Positions 7,386 to 17,100 of a stretch of 64,000 nucleotides of DNA are shown one piece after another. Each line of letters begins with the position of its first letter. Positions within the stretch are counted from its first letter, which is position 1. Source of the DNA: an uncultured Draconibacterium sp. (GTDB lineage Bacteria; Bacteroidota; Bacteroidia; Bacteroidales; Prolixibacteraceae). A program made the position numbers and the translations under genes. The stretch covers positions 806,001 through 870,000 of the forward strand of contig NZ_OY781981.1 of NCBI RefSeq assembly GCF_963677565.1, given 5' to 3'. The notes beneath the pieces were generated by a model that was not told the DNA's origin, did no database searches, and saw only the letters and a program-made list of their open reading frames with translations.

Positions 7386-8822
7386 TTACTGCCGCTTACC
7401 TTTCATCACAAACTTATCATATAAGAAAAGTGCAACAACAGCTGCCAGTCCAATAATCAGGATGACCATCCATATTTGCGACGGGTTATATTTATCCCAC
7501 AGCTGGTTGGTTAGTTCGGCCGGAGTCATTCCCATTTTTGCTGCAGCCGCATTAAAATATTCGTTTTGTGTAAGACCATCGGCAAGCTGGATACCCTTCT
7601 CTGCTACCTCCTGGCGCACAAATACGTTTTTATCCGACATTCCACCGTATACATTACCCGAAATAATTCCGGCAAACACATTACCCAAAAACACCGGAAT
7701 AAACGAGTAGCCCATGTACAATGCCTTTTTATCGACCGGAGCAATTCGCCCAATGTATTCGGTAATTTTGGGCGATCCTGCCATTTCGCCAATGGCAAAA
7801 ATGTAAATGGCTACCAACGTAAAAAGTACGTTCTGCGTTGCCAGTGTGAGCGCCATACCAATCGCACACACCAAGAATCCCGTCATCATTGAACGTAACG
7901 GACGCCATTTCATTACAACAGTTGATACAATAATCTGGAAAATGATAATAAACATTGCATCGAAATTGGTAATAAACTCGGCCTCCATTTGTCCGGTTTC
8001 GGCAATGCCATAGTTTTCGCTAAAAAACGGAAGGTACTGGTGGAAGAAATTGTAAACCGCACTTGTGTCAACCCACTGAGCAATAAACACCGGAAGCGTA
8101 AAGAAAAGCTGGTTATACATTGTCCAGAAACCGGCCACAATTACAAGGAAAAGTACAAACTTAAAATCTTTAATTACCAAAGCAATATTGGTAAAAACTT
8201 TTCCTATCGACACCCAAATTGAATCGGTATTAACCGTTCGGTCGGGTTCTTTATAAAACAACAAAAGGATAAAATTTAAGGCAACAATTCCGGCCGAAAT
8301 GTAAAAAATCAGTTCCGATTGTCCTTTAAAAATTAAGGTAACAAGTGGCCCGAAAAAGGCGCCAATATTTACCATCATATAAAAAATTCCAAAGCCAATC
8401 GATGCTGTTTCGTCGTCGGTTGTTTTGGCAATTGTTGCAGAAATAATGGGTTTAAAAAGTGCGGCACCCAGCGCCAGGTACAGGTACATTACAAACACCC
8501 CAACAAAAGTATCGAAGTGCGGCAGTAGGATAAATGCCGAGGTGTAAACAACAAATGCAATAAACAGCACCCGTTTATAACCGTATTTATCGGCAATTGC
8601 TCCCGTTATAACCGGTAAAAAGTATAGTATACCGGTACCAATACCCATAATCAAACCTTTTTGCTCCTGCGTGAATTCCAGCCCACCCATGTCGGCTGAT
8701 CCGGTAAGATAATTGGCAAACAGCATAAAAAAGCCGTACCATGCCCAACGTTCAAATAATTCAATTGTATTAGCAATCCAGAAACTGCGGTTATATTTTT
8801 TCAATACCGAAACAAATGCCAT
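7386..8822 (-). CDS. POT/PTR-family proton-dependent transporter (MFS), probably for peptides
   Basis: The 478-residue protein is almost entirely hydrophobic, with 12 or more predicted membrane helices. It carries the POT hallmark ExxER at residues 21-25 (ELFERWAWYGF), which in this family couples protons to substrate. GAIADKYGYKR follows, the conserved MFS loop between helices 2 and 3. POT proteins import di- and tripeptides, and some members take other small solutes. The later helices keep GEMAGSPKITEYIGRIAP, as in bacterial POTs. A less conserved 60-residue stretch before the last helix (about residues 400-445) may be a periplasmic loop. The substrate cannot be told from sequence. It is monocistronic as far as can be seen. 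Confidence 0.82.
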   Translation of the reverse strand: MAFVSVLKKYNRSFWIANTIELFERWAWYGFFMLFANYLTGSADMGGLEFTQEQKGLIMGIGTGILYFLPVITGAIADKYGYKRVLFIAFVVYTSAFILLPHFDTFVGVFVMYLYLALGAALFKPIISATIAKTTDDETASIGFGIFYMMVNIGAFFGPLVTLIFKGQSELIFYISAGIVALNFILLLFYKEPDRTVNTDSIWVSIGKVFTNIALVIKDFKFVLFLVIVAGFWTMYNQLFFTLPVFIAQWVDTSAVYNFFHQYLPFFSENYGIAETGQMEAEFITNFDAMFIIIFQIIVSTVVMKWRPLRSMMTGFLVCAIGMALTLATQNVLFTLVAIYIFAIGEMAGSPKITEYIGRIAPVDKKALYMGYSFIPVFLGNVFAGIISGNVYGGMSDKNVFVRQEVAEKGIQLADGLTQNEYFNAAAAKMGMTPAELTNQLWDKYNPSQIWMVILIIGLAAVVALFLYDKFVMKGKRQ

Positions 8823-8927
8823 ATCCTTAATTTTTTTGAAGTGCGTAAGGTAATAATTTTTATACTACGCTAACTATGACATTTAACAAGGCGGACTTAT
8901 GAAGTATTGAGACCAGAACGATAGTTT

Positions 8928-9422
8928 TTAAAGCTGCAGATCGAAAAAGATAGAGACAAAAGTTATAATCATGATAATGAGGAACAATAAAATGAAAAAC
9001 CCAAGAACTCCAACTTTAAATCCTTTGGTTTGCTTTTCTCGTTTTGTGGCACTTCTTAAACGCTCGATAGATTCTACAAGGTTTTTTGGTGCCTTATCGT
9101 TTTTTATAATATAATCTGCCGCACCAAGTTTCATTATTTTCACTGCAACCTCAACGTTATTTTGTGCACTGAGAAAAATAAAATCAATATCACCATGCTC
9201 TCGTTCAATCTTAAGCATAAACTCTAAACCACTTATCCCCTCTGACGAGTAATCCAAAATAATAATATCTGGTTTTTCATTGATGTATTTGAGACATTCT
9301 TCTCCATTTTTGAATATTTTCAGGTTCGAAAACTTTTTTGCCTTCAAATGCCCGGCAATTAAATCTTTGTAAACGACACTGTCTTCGATCAGGAAAATTA
9401 GTGGATTTTTTGTCTCTTGCAT
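8928..9422 (-). CDS. Response-regulator receiver domain with a C-terminal transmembrane helix
   Basis: Residues 7-125 form a CheY-like receiver domain with the acidic pair Glu13-Asp14, the phosphorylatable Asp57 in IIILDYSS, Ser85 in FLSAQ and Lys107 in YIIKND. After a short basic linker (KREKQTKGFK) there is one strongly hydrophobic segment, about residues 137-158, ending in a short tail. There is no DNA-binding or enzymatic output domain. The receiver should face the cytoplasm and be held at the membrane. Stand-alone receivers are common, but a receiver anchored by a C-terminal helix is unusual. No kinase gene is adjacent; the nearest is at 12470 on the other strand. The function is unknown. 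Confidence 0.8.
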   Translation of the reverse strand: MQETKNPLIFLIEDSVVYKDLIAGHLKAKKFSNLKIFKNGEECLKYINEKPDIIILDYSSEGISGLEFMLKIEREHGDIDFIFLSAQNNVEVAVKIMKLGAADYIIKNDKAPKNLVESIERLRSATKREKQTKGFKVGVLGFFILLFLIIMIITFVSIFFDLQL

Positions 9423-9500
9423 GGTATTAGAAATGTTGTTAGTAGCAGGTCTAAAATAATACTTATTTCTTAGAAAACCATATCGCCTCTAAAAACAAAA

Positions 9501-9524
9501 AAGCCTAAGCATTTGCTTCGGCTT
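9501..9524. other. Hairpin in the divergent region between the receiver gene and coaX
   Basis: AAGCCTAAGCA (9501-9511) pairs with TGCTTCGGCTT (9514-9524), with one mismatch and a tiny loop. A-rich sequence on its left gives a U-run on the minus-strand RNA, so it looks like a terminator for transcripts running leftward out of coaX. No gene on that strand ends here. It may block antisense readthrough, or it may matter only as DNA, because it covers the likely -33 element of coaX. Confidence 0.5.
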
Positions 9525-9544
9525 ATATAAAATAGGTACTTTTG
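9512..9544 (+). promoter_or_regulatory. Probable coaX promoter
   Basis: TTTG at 9512-9515 and TACTTTTG at 9537-9544 match the Bacteroidota -33 (TTTG) and -7 (TAnnTTTG) elements with a 21-base spacer. The expected RNA start, near 9550, leaves a leader of about 15 bases before the coaX ATG. Confidence 0.6.
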
Positions 9545-9564
9545 AAATTTTAATACAAAAAATT

Positions 9565-10329
9565 ATGTTATTAGCCATTGACATAGGCAACACGAATATA
9601 GTTTTTGGGATAAACCAAAACAACACATGGATTAACCATTGGCGAATTCAGACAGACCAGTTAAAAACTGCCGACGAATACGAAGTTATTTTCCGGTCGT
9701 TACTTACTGCAGGAAAAATTTGCCGTACTGATATTTCAGGAATTATTTTTAGTAGCGTTGTACCATCGCTTGTTCATCCTTTTCGCGAAATGGTATCAGG
9801 GTTGTTCGAAAATGCAACTATCAACCTGGTAAATCCCGATATTTATAAGCGACTACCAATAAAGGTGCTCAATCCATATCAGATTGGAACCGACCTCGTT
9901 GCCAATGCCGTGGCTGCATTTCAGAAATTTGGCAGCAATACAATGGTTATTGATTTTGGTACAGCTTTAACTTTTACTACAATTGGCAGCAATGCTGAGA
10001 TTTTGGGAGTAGCAATTGCTCCGGGTTTGCGAACAGCAGTTGGCGCTCTTGCCGGTAAAACAGCCCAGTTACCTCAAATACACATTGCTCCGCCACCTTC
10101 AGTACTCGGAGAAAATACGACGCATGCCATACAATCCGGAATCATTTTTGGATACACCGGACTTGTTGATTCGATAATTGAACGAACCGAAGCTGAAATT
10201 CATCAAAAGCTCACCGTTGCAGCCACCGGAGGACTTAGTTCTGTCATTGCTCCGTTAGCAAAAAAAGTAACAATAGTAGAGCCAATGCTTACACTTGAAG
10301 GCCTCGTTCAAATCAATTCATTTATATAA
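9565..10329 (+). CDS. coaX: Type III pantothenate kinase
   Basis: CoaX phosphorylates pantothenate, the first step of coenzyme A synthesis. Unlike CoaA it is not inhibited by CoA. The 254-residue protein belongs to the ASKHA fold. The phosphate-1 motif is at the start (LAIDIGNTN, catalytic Asp6), GTDLVANA is near residues 110-117, VIDFGTALTF near 130-139, and a C-terminal AATGGLSS follows. The length and all four landmarks match the family, and the ATG at 9565 places the first motif at residues 3-11 as expected. dxs follows in the same direction about 100 bases downstream, with a weak promoter-like stretch between, so the two may be separate units. Confidence 0.95.
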   Translation: MLLAIDIGNTNIVFGINQNNTWINHWRIQTDQLKTADEYEVIFRSLLTAGKICRTDISGIIFSSVVPSLVHPFREMVSGLFENATINLVNPDIYKRLPIKVLNPYQIGTDLVANAVAAFQKFGSNTMVIDFGTALTFTTIGSNAEILGVAIAPGLRTAVGALAGKTAQLPQIHIAPPPSVLGENTTHAIQSGIIFGYTGLVDSIIERTEAEIHQKLTVAATGGLSSVIAPLAKKVTIVEPMLTLEGLVQINSFI

Positions 10330-10427
10330 CATCGAATTTCTCATTTATTATTACAACTAAATTTATTTCTTTTGCAGTGAACAAACTGCAGCGTAACAGT
10401 TGTTATGTTTCTATAATTTTCGGATAT

Positions 10428-12347
10428 ATGGATAATGTGAAGGGGAAGCTGCTGGAGTCGATAAATAATCCCGACGATCTTAAAAAATTACCGACTGAAC
10501 AGCTAGAGGATGTATGCAAGGAGTTGCGCGACTACATAATTGATGTCGTGTCAACCAATCCCGGCCACTTTGGAGCCAGTTTAGGCGTTGTTGAATTAAC
10601 AGTTGCCCTGCATTATGTATACAATACTCCGTACGACCAGTTAATCTGGGATGTTGGGCACCAAGCCTATGGACACAAAATTCTCACAGGCCGAAGAAAT
10701 AAATTCGACACCAACCGAAAATTCAAAGGAATAAGCGGATTCCCAAAACGCGCTGAAAGCGAATATGATGCTTTTGGTGTTGGACACTCTTCAACCTCCA
10801 TCTCGGCAGCATTAGGAATGGCAATTGCATCGAAAATTAAAGGAGAAAAAGAACGTAAAGTTGTTGCCGTTATTGGCGATGGAGCAATGTCGGGAGGAAT
10901 GGCTTTTGAAGCTTTAAATAACGCCGGTGGCGAAAATGCCGATATTTTGGTAATACTGAACGACAATAATATGGCCATTGACCCGAGTGTTGGAAGCTTA
11001 AATAAATACCTTTTAAACATTGCCAAATCGGACACCTACAACCGGATGAAACAAGATGTTTGGGAAGGACTTGGAAAGCTGGATGGGTTTGGTAAAAAAA
11101 CACGTCGTTTTATTCAAAAGAATCAACATGCCTTAAAAAACATGATCTTAAAAGAGAATAATCTGTTTGAGGCATTCAATTTCAGGTATTTTGGCCCCAT
11201 TGACGGGCATGATGTTGTTTATCTTGCCAAGGTGTTTAACGATCTGAAAGACATACCCGGTCCGAAATTGCTTCACGTAATTACCCAAAAAGGAAAGGGT
11301 TTCAAACTAGCCGAACAGGATCAAACCAAATGGCATGCCCCCGGTATTTTCGATAAGGAAACCGGTGAAATATATAAATGCGATTGCTCGGTAGACAAAG
11401 CACCCAAATTTCAAAATGTATTTGGCGATACCCTGGTAGAACTCGCCGAACAGAATGAAAAAATTGTTGGAATTACTCCGGCAATGCCTACCGGATGCTC
11501 GATGAACAAAATGATTGAAAAAATGCCCGACCGCGCATTTGATGTTGGTATTGCAGAGCAACACGCAGTAACTTTCTCGGCAGGACTTGCTGCCCAGGGA
11601 ATGGTTCCGTTTTGCAATATCTACTCCACCTTTATGCAGCGCGCTTACGATCAGGTAGTACACGACGTAGCCATTCAAAACCTACCGGTTATTTTCTGTC
11701 TCGATCGTGGTGGTCTGGTTGGAGAAGACGGACCAACTCATCATGGTGTTTTCGACATTGCCTATATGCGCTCGGTTCCGAATATGATTGTATCGGCGCC
11801 AATGGACGAAGTTGAACTGCGGAACCTGATGTACACCGCTCAACTTGACGAAAATAATCAACCGTTTTCAATACGTTACCCACGTGGTTGTGGAATTATT
11901 GCTGACTGGCAAAAAGAATTTGAAAAAATTGAAATTGGAAAAGGTCGCAAATTATCCGACGGCACCGACATTGCTCTGTTGTCCATTGGTAAATCTGGAA
12001 TTTTTGCACAACGCGCCGTAAAAAGCCTGGCCAAAAAAGATATTTCGGCAGCCCATTTCGATATGCGCTTTGTAAAACCGCTCGATACCGAAATGCTTAC
12101 CGAAATAATGCAAAATTTCGATCAGGTTATCACCATCGAAGACGGTGCTATTCAGGGAGGATTCGGAAGTGCTGTTCTTGAATTTATGGCAGAAAACGGC
12201 TTCACCAATAAAATTAAAATTCTGGGAATTCCCGATAAATTTATTGAACACGGAACTCCCGACGAACTGTACAAAGAATGTGGCATTGATACAAAAGGTA
12301 TTGTTCGAACAGCCAGGAAATTAGTCGGCGCTACAAAAGTTGGTTAA
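10428..12347 (+). CDS. dxs: 1-deoxy-D-xylulose-5-phosphate synthase
   Basis: Dxs is the thiamine-diphosphate enzyme that joins pyruvate and glyceraldehyde 3-phosphate, the entry step of the MEP isoprenoid pathway. The protein shows DVGHQAYGHKILTGR and the GDG...NN thiamine-diphosphate motif (VIGDGAMSGGMAFEALNNAG, extending to NDNNMAI). The catalytic EQHAVTFSAGLA and the transketolase C-terminal IEDGAIQGGFGSAV segments are also present. The frame is open from a GTG at 10377, but the ATG at 10428 starts the conserved MxxxxxLLESIN region, so it is preferred (639 residues). The extra 17 residues have no family counterpart. ispD, a later MEP step, lies at 44265 in the same window. Confidence 0.96.
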   Translation: MDNVKGKLLESINNPDDLKKLPTEQLEDVCKELRDYIIDVVSTNPGHFGASLGVVELTVALHYVYNTPYDQLIWDVGHQAYGHKILTGRRNKFDTNRKFKGISGFPKRAESEYDAFGVGHSSTSISAALGMAIASKIKGEKERKVVAVIGDGAMSGGMAFEALNNAGGENADILVILNDNNMAIDPSVGSLNKYLLNIAKSDTYNRMKQDVWEGLGKLDGFGKKTRRFIQKNQHALKNMILKENNLFEAFNFRYFGPIDGHDVVYLAKVFNDLKDIPGPKLLHVITQKGKGFKLAEQDQTKWHAPGIFDKETGEIYKCDCSVDKAPKFQNVFGDTLVELAEQNEKIVGITPAMPTGCSMNKMIEKMPDRAFDVGIAEQHAVTFSAGLAAQGMVPFCNIYSTFMQRAYDQVVHDVAIQNLPVIFCLDRGGLVGEDGPTHHGVFDIAYMRSVPNMIVSAPMDEVELRNLMYTAQLDENNQPFSIRYPRGCGIIADWQKEFEKIEIGKGRKLSDGTDIALLSIGKSGIFAQRAVKSLAKKDISAAHFDMRFVKPLDTEMLTEIMQNFDQVITIEDGAIQGGFGSAVLEFMAENGFTNKIKILGIPDKFIEHGTPDELYKECGIDTKGIVRTARKLVGATKVG

Positions 12348-12469
12348 GCAAAATACACGGATATAACTTTCGGGACACACAAATTTTTCAAAAATCCGGC
12401 ATTCCAATTATCAGTATAATATTTTTATCTTTAAGTCGTTCTGAAGAGTGTACTTAAAAACCATTTGCA

Positions 12470-13651
12470 TTGGACATCTATCTTAAAAGACGACGGGGAA
12501 AAATCTTGCTGCTTATTATCGCTGTGCTAATTGGAGTCGCATCGTTGTTGTACACCAACTGGCTCACAAAAAAAATGGCTACCGAAGAACGAAACAAAGT
12601 TGAAATTTGGGCCGAAGCAATAAAAGGTATCAACAATGCAACAATAGAAATTACCACGCCGGAAATGACGCAGCTTCAAACACGGTACCTGCAGTTTCTG
12701 GGAATGGTTAGTGAGAAAAATACAACTATCCCTATCTTGATTTTAAATCCGGACGGAACATTCAACACCGACCGAAATATAACCTATCGCGAGGACAAGA
12801 AAGAGGAAGTACTGCGGCGCGAACTGGAAAAAATGCAGGATTACGCTGCCCCTATAACAATTGATTTAGGTGATGATTATAAATTAATGTTGTATTATCG
12901 CGAATCGACATTACTTCGCAACCTGAGGTTGTACCCGATAATCCAACTAATTGTTATCCTGATTTTTATAGTTGTAGCATATTTTGCATTTAATGCCACC
13001 AACCAGGCTGAACAAAACCAGGTTTGGGTGGGCATGTCGAAAGAAACAGCACACCAACTGGGCACACCAATCTCGTCGTTAATGGCCTGGATAGAATTGC
13101 TAAAGCTAAAAGATGTCGATCCGAATTTGATAAAAGAATTGGAGCAAGACACAGCCCGACTGGAACGAATAACAGAACGTTTTTCAAAAATTGGCTCGAA
13201 ACCTGAATTACTGCGTGTAAACCTTATCGAAGTGCTTGACTCGGCTGTTTCGTACCTGAAACGGCGCTCATCGGAGAAAGTAAAATTTGAACTGAATTAC
13301 GACACAACAGCCAATATTGAAACTCCGCTAAACGGCGCCCTGTTTTCGTGGGTTATCGAAAACCTGTGCAAAAATGCAATTGACGCAATGGGAAACAATG
13401 GCACCATTACTATTCATGTAAAAGAGAAAGGTAACCAGGTAAACATTGATCTCACCGACACCGGTTGCGGCATTTCTAAAAATCATCAGAAATCAATTTT
13501 CCATCCAGGTTTCTCTACCAAAAAACGTGGTTGGGGTTTAGGACTGTCATTGGCCAAACGAATTGTTGAAATTTATCATAACGGTAAAATTTTCATCAAA
13601 TGGTCGGAGCAGGGAAAAGGAACTACATTTAGAATTATTCTGAACAAATAA
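12470..13651 (+). CDS. Membrane sensor histidine kinase
   Basis: The 393-residue protein has two membrane helices (about residues 11-29 and 154-174) framing a periplasmic sensor region of roughly 120 residues without a recognised domain. A HisKA-type dimerisation domain carries the phosphoacceptor His195 in SKETAHQLGTPISSL. The ATPase domain has the N box (ENLCKNAIDAM), G1 (DTGCGI), an F-like box (FHPGFSTK) and G2 (GWGLGLSLA). The start is a TTG at 12470. No ATG is available before helix 1, and the N-terminus MDIYxKRxRxK before the helix is familiar from Bacteroidota kinases. No response regulator is adjacent, so its partner is unknown. It lies upstream of the SusC operon, but nothing shows that it controls it. 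Confidence 0.9.
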   Translation: MDIYLKRRRGKILLLIIAVLIGVASLLYTNWLTKKMATEERNKVEIWAEAIKGINNATIEITTPEMTQLQTRYLQFLGMVSEKNTTIPILILNPDGTFNTDRNITYREDKKEEVLRRELEKMQDYAAPITIDLGDDYKLMLYYRESTLLRNLRLYPIIQLIVILIFIVVAYFAFNATNQAEQNQVWVGMSKETAHQLGTPISSLMAWIELLKLKDVDPNLIKELEQDTARLERITERFSKIGSKPELLRVNLIEVLDSAVSYLKRRSSEKVKFELNYDTTANIETPLNGALFSWVIENLCKNAIDAMGNNGTITIHVKEKGNQVNIDLTDTGCGISKNHQKSIFHPGFSTKKRGWGLGLSLAKRIVEIYHNGKIFIKWSEQGKGTTFRIILNK

Positions 13652-14149
13652 ACTCCGACATTTTTTAAACCCCCATTTTTTTAATCTTATACAATTGTCG
13701 CTCAAACAGTTAATTACAGCCCCTAATTGTATGCTTAACAATATGCAACTGTTCTAGTCTATTCTTTTCCATTATACATCTAGGATTTTTAACAAATTTT
13801 ATATATCATTGCCGCATTATTGTATGATTTACAATAAGACTATTAAACTAAAACTATCAAATATGAACAGATTAAGATTAGACTATTTTATAGTGTCTAC
13901 GTGGCATGCCCCACCCGAACCCCAGTGTGTTTCCAATTAATAAATGTTTTCAGGTCTTAGTAACTGTCAGGAAATTGTTTTCCAGATTTAGTACGAAGCT
14001 TTTCTTATATAAATGTGTGGATTTGAAGCGAATAGCTACAGTCATTTAAGCGCAAACCAAAGCGGTTAAGAGGAAAGACGAATTACAAAATGAAAGGAAA
14101 ATTCCTAACACTTACTTAATTACTCAATAAATAATCAAATAATTAATCT
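13652..14149 (+). other. Gene-poor leader region upstream of the SusC operon
   Basis: About 500 AT-rich bases separate the histidine kinase from susC. They contain one possible 25-codon frame (13863-13940) and, after it, about 200 bases with no frame. No ECF sigma factor, anti-sigma factor or hybrid two-component regulator, the usual SusC/D controllers, is encoded here. A weak hairpin lies near 13970-13985 (GGAAA/TTTTCC). The length suggests a long 5' leader with post-transcriptional control, but no known RNA element was recognised. Confidence 0.5.
13863..13940 (+). CDS. Possible 25-residue leader peptide upstream of susC
   Basis: An ATG at 13863 opens a 25-codon frame that ends in TAA at 13940. 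The peptide starts MNRLRLDYFIVSTWH and ends in a proline-rich APPEPQCVSN. It has a basic start, no clear signal peptide and no family known to me. Its placement about 210 bases before susC suggests a leader peptide or a small secreted peptide. It could equally be a chance frame, because 25 codons in AT-rich DNA are not significant alone. The unusual composition (three Pro, Trp, Cys) in otherwise AT-rich DNA is the only internal support. Confidence 0.3.
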   Translation: MNRLRLDYFIVSTWHAPPEPQCVSN

Positions 14150-17100
14150 ATGAGAAAAATGAAAGTTAGCAGAAAGTTCTTCTGGAATTTTTCTAAGTTA
14201 AAAATCATGCTGGCTTTTGGGCTAAGCATGGCATTGATGCTGTCGACTAGTTTGTATGCCAATGCCGAGAAGGTAGATGGTCAGCAAAAAAAGACAGTTT
14301 CAGGTACAGTTGTTTCGGCTGAGGATAATGCACCGGTAATTGGTGCTACCGTTAGTGTTGAAGGTACCACGAATGGTACAGTTACAAACATTGATGGTGA
14401 ATTCTCACTCAGTGTTGATGCAACTGATGTTCTTGTATTCTCTTTTATCGGTTACACAACACAACGTGTGCCGGTTGGCGATCAAACTTCCTTTACCATT
14501 ACCTTACAACAAGACGTTACCGACCTTGAAGAGGTAGTTGTTGTAGGCTATGGTGTACAGAAGAAAAAACTGGTTACTGGTGCAACTGTTCAGGTTTCTG
14601 GAGAAAACCTTCAGAAAATGAGTACATCAAGTGCACTTGGTGCATTACAAAGCCAGACTCCGGGTGTAAACATTACACAAAGTTCAGGTCAACCGGGTGA
14701 AGGTTTTAAAGTTACAATCCGTGGTTTGGGTACCGTTGGTAACTCAAGTCCTCTTTACGTAATCGACGGTGTTGCAGGTGGCGACATCAACTCGTTAAAC
14801 CCGTCAGACATTGAATCGATCGACGTACTGAAAGATGCTGCATCATCAGCTATTTATGGTGCACGTGCTGCAAACGGTGTAATTCTTGTTACTACAAAAC
14901 GTGGTAAAGAAGGTAAAATCCAGGTTACTTACGATGGCTATTTGGGAATTCAAAATCCATACAAAGTTCCTGCGTCACTTACTGCATCAGAGTACATGAC
15001 TATTCTGAACGAGGTAAACTTTAACGAAGGTTTGGCTCCTTACGATTGGGCATCGCTAGTACCTGAATTGTACCAAAGTGTACAAAACGGATGGGAAGGA
15101 ACCAACTGGTTAAAAGAAATTGAAAACAGTAATGCTCCTACTCAAAACCATGCAATCAATGTTTTGGGCGGAAGCGATATGTCGCAGTTCTCAATTGGTT
15201 TCTCCTACTCAAGCCAGGAAGGTATTTATGGTTCACCTGTTGAACCAAACTACGATCGTTACACAGCTCGTATCAACTCCGACCATGTTATTCTGAAATC
15301 AGGCAACATGGACGTAATTAAGTTTGGTGAAAACTTAAGCTACAGTTACTCAGAAAAAATGGGTATTGGTATTGGTAATATTTACTGGAACGATATTCAC
15401 AACATGCTGATCGGATTCCCACTAATGCCGGTTTACAACGCCGATGGTGGATATTGGAACAAAGCCGACAACGCTGCTTCAGGAATTGACCAAATAGATG
15501 CAGGTGTAGCTAACCCAATTGCTTCGATGGACTACAACCGTGGTCAGAATATTTCGAAAAATCACAATTTGAATATCAATACTTATCTTGAAATTCAACC
15601 TATTAAAGACTTGGTTCTTAGAAGTAGCTTTGGTTACAAAATGAGTGCAAGTTCGTACCGTGCGTATACTCCAACTTACGAGTTATCGAATACTGCGTTG
15701 AATACAATCGATAAAGTAAGCCAGTCAATGGGTTCTGGTTATAACTGGTCGTGGGAGAATACCATTTCTTACACACGTCGCTTTAACGAGCACAATGTAA
15801 GCGCACTTGTTGGTCAGTCACTTGAAAAATGGGGAATGGGCGAAAGCCTTGGTGCCAACAACGGAAACTCGCTTTTCAGCGATTTCGATCATGCCTGGTT
15901 AGATAACACTCCTGTATACACTCCTGGTGTAACAGGTTGGAGTGGTTCTCCCTGGGGAGAAGGTGGTATTGCATCGTTCTTCGGTCGTGTAAACTACAAC
16001 TTCAAAGAAACTTACATGCTGTCGTTAATTATGCGTGCTGATGCTTCATCAAACTTTGCAAGCGGAAACCGTATCGGTTACTTCCCTTCAGTTTCGGCTG
16101 GTTGGGTAATGACCAACGAATCATTCATGGAAAATACATCTAACTGGCTCGATTTCTTTAAATTGCGTGCAAGTTGGGGACAAAACGGTAACTCTTCAAT
16201 ACCAAACTTTCAATACCTTGCAACGGTTGCTTTTGATGATAAAAATGCCTATTCATTCGGCAATGCAAAAGACTCGCAATCAACAGGTGGTTATGCTGAT
16301 ATTCTTCCTAACCCTGATATCGCCTGGGAAACTTCAGAACAGTTAAATATTGGTGTTGATGCACGCTTCCTTGATTCTCGATTAGGTTTAGCTTTCGACT
16401 GGTACAACAAAACTACTAAAGACTGGTTGGTTCTTGCTCCAACACTGGCATCATACGGAACAGGTGCTCCATTCATTAATGGTGGCGATGTGGAAAACAA
16501 AGGTATTGAGCTTGCATTGAACTGGAACGACAATATTGGCGATTTCACTTACGGTGTAAACTTCAATATGGCACACAACAAAAACGAAGTTACCAAAATT
16601 GCAAACACCGAAGGAATTATTCATGGTGCTTCAAATGTTCTTAGCCAGGGAACAACGGAAATGTACCGTGCACAAGAAGGCTTTCCTATTGGTTATTTCT
16701 GGGGATATGAAACTGACGGAGTATTCCAGAATGCCGACGATATTGCTGCTACTGATGCATTTATGCAAGCCAACCCACAACCAGGCGATTTGAAATTTGT
16801 TGATACAAACGGCGACGGAGCCATTACCACCAAAGATAAAGTTGAGATTGGTAATCCAAATCCTGATGTAACAATTGGTTTCAGTTTCAACATGGGATAT
16901 AAGGGTTTTGACCTTTCTGTAACAACAAATGGTGCATTCGGTCATCAGATTGCAAAATCGTACCGTTCGTTCGCCGACTCAAAACTACAGAACTATACAA
17001 CCGATATTTTTGATCGCTGGCATGGCGAGGGAACTTCGAACAAACTGCCTCGTTTAAGTAGCGGTAGCCACGTAAACTGGCAGGAAATTTCTGATATCTA

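Noticed and set aside
9501..9524. Terminator of a gene
   Set aside because: No gene on the strand with the U-run ends here. It is listed only as a hairpin of unknown role.
10377..10427. Longer dxs with a GTG start
   Set aside because: The extra 17 residues match nothing in Dxs, while the ATG at 10428 begins the conserved N-terminus.
12470..14149. Histidine kinase as regulator of the adjacent SusC operon
   Set aside because: It has no DNA-binding domain and no regulator partner nearby, and about 500 bases separate them. Proximity alone is not evidence.
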